Assembly: GCF_018449795.1 (NCBI RefSeq)
Contig: NZ_JAAVVE010000010.1
Span: 1-64,000 of the forward strand
Direction of reading: 5' to 3'
Origin: Sphingomonas sp. dw_22
GTDB lineage: Bacteria; Pseudomonadota; Alphaproteobacteria; Sphingomonadales; Sphingomonadaceae
DNA: 64,000 nt
A program made the translations under genes and the position numbers. This document shows, in pieces, positions 57,854 to 64,000 of the stretch. Under the pieces are notes generated by a model. It was not told the origin of the DNA. It was given only the letters and a program-made list of their open reading frames with translations, and searched no databases. The stretch's first letter is position 1. Each line of letters opens with the position of its first letter.

Positions 57854-58588
57854 GTGTCTGGTAGTTGTTTCGCCGAAGTGTTGCGCGAGCTGGTCGAACT
57901 GACGCCTTCCGAACAGGAGGCGCTGGAGAGGCTGGAAGAACGCCAGCGGCATGTGCGCCGCGGGGCGGTGCTCCAGCGCGAGAACGAGGCGTGCGGCGAG
58001 CTGTTCATCCTCCGTAAGGGGCTGATGATGAGCTATGTGCTGCTCGACGACGGCAGCCGGCAGATCCTGCGCTTCCTGTTCCCCGGCGACATGCTCGGCA
58101 TCTCCAGCGCGATGTACCGCGAGGCGCCTGAGACGCTGTCCGCGCTCTCCGACTGCGTGGTCTGCCCGTTCGATCGATCGGTGCTGTCCGAGCTGATGGT
58201 CGATCATCCGCGGCTTGCGGGCATGGTCCTGGTCTATAGCCAGATCGAGCGCGTCGCGCTGACCGACCGGCTGGCCGCGCTCGGCCGCACCAGCGCCAAG
58301 GCCCGCGTCGCCGCGCTGCTGCTGGAGCTGCGCAACCGCCTGCGCGCGATCGACAAGAGCATCGACAACGCCTTCGCGCTGGGGCTGACGCAGGAGGAAA
58401 TCGGCGACGCGACCGGGCTCACCGCGGTCCATGTCAACCGCATGCTCCGCCAGCTCGAGGAGGAGGGGCTGATCGCGCGCGAGGCGGGCCGCGTCACCCT
58501 GCGCGACGAACGCGCGCTGAAGCGGGCGGCGAATTACGTGAACCGGTATGAGGGGCTGGACCTGGGCTGGCTGCCCAAGCCGCGTTGA
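57854..58588 (+). CDS. Crp/Fnr family transcriptional regulator
   Basis: About 244 residues. The cyclic-nucleotide-like effector domain is at about 10-125 (LQRENEACGELFILRKGLMMSYVLLDDGSRQILRFLFPGDMLG), followed by the dimer helix and the HTH_CRP domain ALGLTQEEIGDATGLTAVHVNRMLRQLEEEGLI. The FNR-type N-terminal Cys cluster is missing, with only scattered cysteines, so it is not a classic oxygen sensor. I prefer GTG 57854 (GGAAG upstream); the frame opens at TTG 57788. The target genes are unknown. Confidence 0.9.
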   Translation: MSGSCFAEVLRELVELTPSEQEALERLEERQRHVRRGAVLQRENEACGELFILRKGLMMSYVLLDDGSRQILRFLFPGDMLGISSAMYREAPETLSALSDCVVCPFDRSVLSELMVDHPRLAGMVLVYSQIERVALTDRLAALGRTSAKARVAALLLELRNRLRAIDKSIDNAFALGLTQEEIGDATGLTAVHVNRMLRQLEEEGLIAREAGRVTLRDERALKRAANYVNRYEGLDLGWLPKPR

Positions 58589-58651
58589 TTTGGGGTCTCT
58601 GGGGCCGTGCTCCTGCGAAGGTGGGAAGCCCAGCGTTACAGAACTATCGCG

Positions 58652-59014
58652 TTACGCCTTTTCCAGCGTGCATTGCAGCGGGTGCTGGTTCTGGCGGGCG
58701 AAGTCTATCACCTGGCTCACCTTGGTCTCCGCCACTTCATAGCTGAACACGCCGCACACGCCCACGCCGCGCTGGTGGACGTGGAGCATCACGCGCGTCG
58801 CCTCCTCCATGTTCATCCGGAAGAAGCGCTGGAGGCAGAGCACCACGAACTCCATCGGGGTGTAATCGTCGTTGAGCATCAGCACGCGGTACGGCGTCGG
58901 CTTCTTGGTCCGCGTGCGGGTGCGCGTCGCCAAGCCGACCGAAGGGTCGTTGCCCCGGTCGTCATTGTCGCCGTCCTCGGCCATGCGGATCAGTGTTTCG
59001 GGGTTCTCGGCCAT
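58652..59014 (-). CDS. clpS: ATP-dependent Clp protease adaptor ClpS
   Basis: A 120-residue adaptor that delivers N-end-rule substrates to ClpAP. The conserved core [25 protein letters not shown], then [33 protein letters not shown], is intact, including the residues that bind the N-degron side chain (ND in LNDDYTPM; H in HVHQRG). The acidic N-terminal extension [10 protein letters not shown] is normal. I took ATG 59014; ATG 58984 is possible. clpA is not in this window. Confidence 0.95.
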   Translation of the reverse strand: MAENPETLIRMAEDGDNDDRGNDPSVGLATRTRTRTKKPTPYRVLMLNDDYTPMEFVVLCLQRFFRMNMEEATRVMLHVHQRGVGVCGVFSYEVAETKVSQVIDFARQNQHPLQCTLEKA

Positions 59015-59071
59015 CTGTCTCGTGAAAATATGATGGCACTGCGGTGAGGGCAAGGCCGACGGGCGCGATAA

Positions 59072-59110
59072 CCCTGATTTCCGGCCCTGACTTCCGGCCC
59101 TGACTTCCGG
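59072..59110. repeat. Three tandem 13-bp units
   Basis: CCCTGATTTCCGG, CCCTGACTTCCGG, CCCTGACTTCCGG; one mismatch in the first unit. It lies upstream of clpS. A minisatellite likely to vary between strains. Confidence 0.85.
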
Positions 59111-59153
59111 CATTGCGGCCGGTTCAGCGCGTGGACCGCGCCGAAAAACGAAA

Positions 59154-59182
59154 GGGGCGGCTGCCCTTTCGGCAGCCGCCCC
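59154..59182 (-). terminator. Intrinsic terminator of the phasin gene
   Basis: In the minus direction GGGGCGGCTGCC, loop GAAAG, GGCAGCCGCCCC: a perfect 12-bp stem, followed by TTTCGTTTTTCGG. It lies 33 bases past the stop. Confidence 0.92.
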
Positions 59183-59215
59183 TTCACTATTCCCAGATAC
59201 GCGGGAAAATTCGGC

Positions 59216-59944
59216 TTACGCGGCGGTCTTCACCTTCTCGGCCGCGACCGCGATGCGGTTCGAAAGCGGCTGGGCGGCGTCGCCGGCGAGCTTGAGCAGC
59301 GACTCGGTGTTCTTCGAAGCCTCGGCGACATAGGAGTCGAAGGCGCCGCGAACGAAATCGCTCTGCAGCTTGAAGAATTCGGTCGGCGACTTGACGGCGG
59401 CGAGCGACTTCAGCGCGGCGGTCGCGGTCTCGAACGACTTGCGGCTGTACTCGGCGGCTTCCTGGCCGAACGACTCGAAGCCCTTGGCGGCGATGCGGCC
59501 GCTCTCGACGAGCGCCTCGACATTGCCCTTGGCGAAGTCATTGGCTTCCTCGACCAGCTTGGTCGACTTCTCGACGGCCGCCTTGGTGCGGTCGTTGAAG
59601 TCGGCGAAGAAAGCCTGGGCCTTGGCGGCGGTATTCTCGACGGTGGTAGCCATTTTCACGGTTTCCTTGACGGTGTCCGCGGTCGTTTCGGCAACGGCGG
59701 CGGTGGTTGCGGTTTCCGTAACGGCCTCGACAACGGGCTCCGTCACGGCTTCGACAGTCTCGACTATTTCCTGCGGTGCTGCTTCCACGGCCGGGACGAT
59801 CGTCTCGGCTACGGGCTCCGGCACGGGCTTCTCAACCGCGGGGGCAGCAATCTTAGCCCTGGGCGCGACCGGCTTCTTCGCTCGCGCCGCGGGCTTCGGA
59901 GCGGCAGGCTTCGCCGTGCCGGACTTCGGACCCTTGCTAGCCAT
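59216..59944 (-). CDS. Phasin family protein
   Basis: A 242-residue granule-coat protein for polyhydroxyalkanoate inclusions. The N-terminal third is Lys/Ala/Pro-rich (ASKGPKSGTAKPAAPKPAARAKK) and then Glu/Val/Thr-rich. The C-terminal phasin_2 domain (about 120-235) has FFADFNDRTKAAVEKSTKLVEEANDFAKGNVEAL and FFKLQSDFVRGAFDSYVAEASKNTE. The start is ATG 59944. The next gene upstream on the same strand is phaC, and CTGC-N3-GCAG palindromes lie between. It is likely regulated by the polymer-sensing repressor PhaR. Confidence 0.9.
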   Translation of the reverse strand: MASKGPKSGTAKPAAPKPAARAKKPVAPRAKIAAPAVEKPVPEPVAETIVPAVEAAPQEIVETVEAVTEPVVEAVTETATTAAVAETTADTVKETVKMATTVENTAAKAQAFFADFNDRTKAAVEKSTKLVEEANDFAKGNVEALVESGRIAAKGFESFGQEAAEYSRKSFETATAALKSLAAVKSPTEFFKLQSDFVRGAFDSYVAEASKNTESLLKLAGDAAQPLSNRIAVAAEKVKTAA

Positions 59945-59966
59945 ATCTATGGCACCCCTAGCTAAT

Positions 59967-59980
59967 TTGCTGCGATGCAA
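59967..59980. promoter_or_regulatory. TTGC-N6-GCAA palindrome, possible PhaR operator
   Basis: TTGCTGCGATGCAA, 22 bases upstream of the phasin start. Half-sites CTGC / GCAA resemble the TGC-rich sites reported for PhaR in Paracoccus and Rhodobacter. Confidence 0.55.
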
Positions 59981-60016
59981 CATGTACGCTCTTGTCGCGC
60001 CGATTGCAAGAGGCAA

Positions 60017-60033
60017 ATGCTGCACTGCAGCAT
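60017..60033. promoter_or_regulatory. CTGC-N3-GCAG palindrome, probable PhaR operator
   Basis: ATGCTGC-ACT-GCAGCAT, a perfect seven-base inverted repeat with a three-base centre, between phaC and the phasin gene. The spacing matches the TGC-rich PhaR operator form known in other alphaproteobacteria. phaR is not in the window. Confidence 0.65.
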
Positions 60034-60061
60034 AAGACATTTCCGTTACGGAACCGTGGCT

Positions 60062-61798
60062 TTACCGCGTCCTTACATAGGTTCCGGGCGCGTCCTCGAT
60101 CGCCTTGAACTTGCCCTTTCCGGGGACACGTGCAGCCTTTGCAGCCACCTTCTTCCCGTCCTGGGCGTCGATCCAGCCGATCCAGTCGGGCCACCAACTC
60201 CCTTTCGTCTCCTTTGCTCCCGCAAAAAATTCGGAGAGCGTCTCGGCGCGTTCCTCGTTGGTCCAATACTGGTATTTGCCTGCCGCCGGCGGGTTCACCA
60301 CGCCGGCGATATGGCCCGAGCCCGCCAGCACGAACTTGAGCGGTCCCTTGAAATAATGGGTGATCTTCCAGACGCTTTGCGCTGGCGCAATATGGTCCTC
60401 GCGGCCGGCCTGGATATAGGTCGGGATGGTCACCCTGGTCAGATCGACGGGCGTGCCGCCGATCGAGAGCAAGCCCGGCGTCACCAGCTTGTTGTCGCGA
60501 TAGAGGTCGGTCAGGTAGCTCAGATGCCAGGCCGCCGGCAGGTTGGTGACGTCCGAATTCCAGTGGAGCAGGTCGAAGGGCACATAATCCTGCCCCATCA
60601 GATAATTGTTGGTGACATAGTTCCAGATCAGGTCGCGGCCGCGCAGCAGGTTGAACGTCGCCGCCATGTAGCGCCCGTCGAGATAGCCGTCGCCGCCCAG
60701 GCTGCGGATCAGCGCAAGCTGGTCGTCGTCCACGAACAGCTCCAGATCGCCCGACTCGGAGAAATCGACCTGCGCGGTGAAGAAGGTCGCGCTCTTCACC
60801 TTCTCCGCCTGCCCCCGCGCGGCGAGCACCGCAAGCGTCGCCGCCAGCGTCGTCCCCGCCACGCAATAGCCGATGGCATGCACCGCATCGACGCCGAGCA
60901 GCGCGCGCACCGTATCGATCGCGTCGATCTGGCCGCGCTCGACATAATCGTCCCACACCACGTCCTTCATGCTCGCGTCGGCCGATTTCCACGAGACGAC
61001 GAACACGGTGAGCCCCTGCGCCACCGCCCAGGCGATGAAGCTCTTCTCGGGGGTCAGATCGAGGATGTAGAAGCGGTTGATCCAGGGCGGGAAGATGATG
61101 AGCGGGGTCTCGTATACCTGCTCGGTCGCCGGCGCATATTGGATCAGCTCGTAGAGCGAGGTGCGCTTCACGACCTTGCCCGGCGTGACGCCCAGGTTGC
61201 GGCCCAGCTCGAACGCGCCGTCCGCCGTCTGCGTCATCTGCCCCTTGGCCATGTCCGCCAGCATGTGCTGGAGGCCCTTGAGCAGGCTCTCCCCCTTGGT
61301 CTCGACGATCTTTTCCAGCACCTGCGGGTTGGTCGCGGGGAAATTGGTGGGGCTGATCGCGTCGATGAAGCCCTTGGTCGCGAAGCGGAGCTGGTCCTTG
61401 TGCTTGGGATCGACGCCTTCGAGCGAGTCGACGCCCTTCAGCAAATGATCGGCGATGACGAAATAGCTCTGGCGCAGGAAATCGAAGACCGGCTCCTCGC
61501 GCCATTGCGGCGCCTTGAAGCGCTTGTCCTTCGCCTGTTCGGGCGTCTCCTCATAGGGCTGGGCATGCTCGGGATCGAGGAAGCGCTGCCAGAGCTGCAT
61601 CGTATCCGCCCAGAAGCCCGCGCCGGCACGCATCGCCGCGGTGGGATCGAGCAGCGCGCCGAAGGGCGATGCTGCGGGCGCATGATCGAAGATGTCGAGC
61701 CCATGCTCCAGCATCATCTGCTGCGCGCGGCCGAGCACCCAGGTCCAGTGCTGCAGGTCTTCGAGGCTGGGGAGGGACGGAGTCGCGGTTTCGGCCAT
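60062..61798 (-). CDS. phaC: Class I polyhydroxyalkanoate synthase
   Basis: Polymerises (R)-3-hydroxyacyl-CoA to PHA at the granule surface. The protein is 578 residues. The N-domain holds DPTAAMRAGAGFWADTMQLWQRF. The alpha/beta-hydrolase core has the lipase-like box GYCVAGT with nucleophile Cys312, then Asp in GREDHIAP and His in GSGHIAGVVNPP, which is the expected Cys-Asp-His triad. NNYLMGQDYVPFDLLHWNSD is diagnostic of class I. The start ATG 61798 has AGAGGA upstream. It is followed by the phasin gene. phaB lies 20 kb away. Confidence 0.96.
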   Translation of the reverse strand: MAETATPSLPSLEDLQHWTWVLGRAQQMMLEHGLDIFDHAPAASPFGALLDPTAAMRAGAGFWADTMQLWQRFLDPEHAQPYEETPEQAKDKRFKAPQWREEPVFDFLRQSYFVIADHLLKGVDSLEGVDPKHKDQLRFATKGFIDAISPTNFPATNPQVLEKIVETKGESLLKGLQHMLADMAKGQMTQTADGAFELGRNLGVTPGKVVKRTSLYELIQYAPATEQVYETPLIIFPPWINRFYILDLTPEKSFIAWAVAQGLTVFVVSWKSADASMKDVVWDDYVERGQIDAIDTVRALLGVDAVHAIGYCVAGTTLAATLAVLAARGQAEKVKSATFFTAQVDFSESGDLELFVDDDQLALIRSLGGDGYLDGRYMAATFNLLRGRDLIWNYVTNNYLMGQDYVPFDLLHWNSDVTNLPAAWHLSYLTDLYRDNKLVTPGLLSIGGTPVDLTRVTIPTYIQAGREDHIAPAQSVWKITHYFKGPLKFVLAGSGHIAGVVNPPAAGKYQYWTNEERAETLSEFFAGAKETKGSWWPDWIGWIDAQDGKKVAAKAARVPGKGKFKAIEDAPGTYVRTR

Positions 61799-61926
61799 GC
61801 AATCCTCTTCAAGCAGCGCTTTAGCGCACCGCGTGCAACTCGTCATTCCCGCAGCGGCACATATGGCGTAGAAACCGCCTCACGGCACATTCGGGTGCCG
61901 CGCTCCAATCCTTGAAAGATGAGGAA

Positions 61927-63135
61927 ATGTCCGAAGAGTTCTACCGCATCAAGCGCCTGCCCCCCTATGTCATCGCCGAAGTCAACGGCATGCGGGCAGC
62001 GGCGCGAGCGGCAGGCGAGGACATCATCGATCTCGGCATGGGCAACCCGGACCTGCCGCCGCCCGACCATGTGATCGAGAAGCTCTGCGAAGTCGCGCGC
62101 AAGCCCGACGCGCACGGCTATTCCCAGTCCAAGGGCATTCCCGGCCTGCGCAAGGCCCAGGCGAACTATTATGGCCGCCGCTTCGGCGTCGATCTCGATC
62201 CCGACAGCGAAGTCGTGGTGACGATGGGATCGAAGGAAGGGCTCGCCAGCCTCGCCACCGCGATCACCGCGCCGGGCGACGTCGTGCTGGCGCCGAACCC
62301 GAGCTATCCGATCCACACCTTCGGCTTCATCATCGCCGGCGCGACGATCCGCGCGGTGCCGACCACGCCCGACGAGCATTATTTCGAGAGCCTCGAGCGC
62401 GCGATGAACTTCACCGTGCCGCGGCCTTCGGTGCTGGTGGTGAACTATCCGTCGAACCCGACGGCCGAGACGGTGGATCTCGCCTTTTACGAGCGGCTGG
62501 TCGCCTGGGCGAAGGAGAACCAGGTCTGGATCCTGTCCGACCTTGCTTATTCCGAGCTGTATTTCGACGGCAAGCCGACGCCCTCGATCCTCCAGGTGAA
62601 GGGCGCGAAGGACGTCGCGGTCGAGTTCACCTCGCTCAGCAAGACCTATTCGATGGCCGGCTGGCGGATGGGCTTCGCGGTGGGCAACAGGCGGCTGATC
62701 GCGGCGATGACCCGGGTGAAGTCGTACCTCGATTACGGCGCCTTCACGCCGATCCAGGCGGCGGCCTGCGCGGCGCTGAACGGGCCGCAGGACATCGTCG
62801 AGCGGAACCGGCAGCTTTACCACAAGCGCCGCGACGTGCTGGTCGAGAGCTTCGGCCGCGCGGGGTGGGACATCCCCTCCCCGCCCGCCAGCATGTTCGC
62901 CTGGGCGCCGCTGCCGCCGGCGCTGGCGCATCTGGGATCGCTGGAGTTCTCGAAGCAGCTGCTGACCGAGGCCAAGGTCGCGGTGGCGCCGGGCGTGGGC
63001 TATGGCGAGAATGGCGAGGGCTTTGTCCGCATCGCCATGGTCGAGAACGAGCAGCGCCTGCGCCAGGCCGCGCGCAACGTACGGAAATACCTGCAATCGA
63101 TGGGCGTCAACACGCCCGCCTCGAACGCGGGGTGA
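61927..63135 (+). CDS. Class I/II aminotransferase (alanine / LL-diaminopimelate type)
   Basis: A 402-residue PLP enzyme. The cofactor Lys is Lys239 in SLSKTYSMAGWRMGF. IIDLGMGNPDLPPPDHV, GYSQSKGIPGLRKAQANYY, NYPSNPTAETVD and SDLAYSELYFDG are typical of the AlaC/Dap-AT group. Databases often label such proteins LL-diaminopimelate aminotransferase, but close bacterial relatives (AlaC) make alanine from pyruvate and glutamate. I chose ATG 61927; the frame opens earlier at TTG 61912. It is divergent from phaC with about 128 bases between. Confidence 0.92.
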   Translation: MSEEFYRIKRLPPYVIAEVNGMRAAARAAGEDIIDLGMGNPDLPPPDHVIEKLCEVARKPDAHGYSQSKGIPGLRKAQANYYGRRFGVDLDPDSEVVVTMGSKEGLASLATAITAPGDVVLAPNPSYPIHTFGFIIAGATIRAVPTTPDEHYFESLERAMNFTVPRPSVLVVNYPSNPTAETVDLAFYERLVAWAKENQVWILSDLAYSELYFDGKPTPSILQVKGAKDVAVEFTSLSKTYSMAGWRMGFAVGNRRLIAAMTRVKSYLDYGAFTPIQAAACAALNGPQDIVERNRQLYHKRRDVLVESFGRAGWDIPSPPASMFAWAPLPPALAHLGSLEFSKQLLTEAKVAVAPGVGYGENGEGFVRIAMVENEQRLRQAARNVRKYLQSMGVNTPASNAG

Positions 63136-63146
63136 ACCACTAACTC

Positions 63147-63280
63147 GTCACCCCGGCCTTGTGCCGGGGTCCACTGTGCCTCTGGGAGAGCCCTTCAAGA
63201 CTCCTTGCGGTACGCTATCCGCGCAATCGCAGGCAGCTCTCCCGCGGATGGGTGGACCCCGGCACTTCCGCCGGGGTGAC
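63147..63280. repeat. Family A long inverted repeat, copy 3
   Basis: GTCACCCCGGCCTTGTGCC at the left and GGCACTTCCGCCGGGGTGAC at the right, with a longer spacer than the other two copies and small mismatches between the arms. It lies between the convergent aminotransferase gene and argG. Confidence 0.9.
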
Positions 63281-63288
63281 GATGAAAA

Positions 63289-64000
<712 letters not shown>

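Overview
The window is about 64 kb of GC-rich, gene-dense alphaproteobacterial chromosome. It reads like a sphingomonad (Sphingomonas or a close relative). The signs are two large TonB-dependent receptors, GapR (DUF2312) and DUF1244 next to pyruvate kinase, a class I PHA synthase with a phasin, the Cys-free form of ribosomal protein L36, and three families of GC-rich intergenic palindromes. I see no tRNA, rRNA or CRISPR array. The first 43 bases are pure G and the next 50 nearly so, which looks like a contig-end artefact cutting into ruvC. The right end cuts argG.

Layout: 0-6 kb holds ruvC (partial), a DUF559 endonuclease-like gene bracketed by inverted repeats, the YebC regulator, gapR, DUF1244, pyk, a nitroreductase, a HAD hydrolase and rpmJ. 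6-14 kb holds a DUF4136 lipoprotein, an M14 carboxypeptidase, a GNAT, a FUSC transporter, a dienelactone hydrolase, gpmA, purE-purK and a DUF808 membrane protein. 14-28.7 kb holds periplasmic M16 and M28 peptidases, two TonB receptors with clpB between them, an M23 peptidase and DUF2093. 28.7-32 kb holds xseA and purD, which start head to head, and a membrane-anchored helix-hairpin-helix protein.

32,050-35,182 is an inserted element: an IS1595-family transposon with perfect 25-bp terminal inverted repeats, an 8-bp target duplication, a transposase, a coupled small ORF and four unrecognised passenger genes. It also carries a divergent intergenic region that could fold into a branched RNA. Its base composition is visibly less GC-rich than the flanks, and it sits inside a REP-like palindrome.

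35-48 kb is housekeeping: a CNNM/CorC-type membrane protein, tadA, rpmB, a phytase/esterase-like protein, phaB, hemH, an orphan molybdenum hydroxylase large subunit, lgt, midA, a GNAT, pgeF and a PLP Cys/Met-metabolism enzyme. 48-56.3 kb holds a haem-oxygenase-like diiron protein, a GH9 glycoside hydrolase behind a LacI-type operator, an acetyl-CoA hydrolase/CoA-transferase behind a perfect palindrome, and a GH92 mannosidase. 56.4-64 kb holds murA, a Crp/Fnr regulator, clpS, phasin and phaC (with CTGC-N3-GCAG palindromes between them), a class I/II aminotransferase and argG.

The most unusual material is repeat biology. There are three palindrome families: A, with 28-29 bp arms reading GTCACCCCGG...; B, reading TCCTCCCCGG...; and C, reading CCCCTCCCCTT...GGGGAGGGG. 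Family C appears as inverted pairs. One pair brackets the DUF559 gene and supplies its C-terminal codons. One copy is interrupted by a 64-bp three-stem cloverleaf and another by the IS1595 element. A further pair runs into the first codons of midA.
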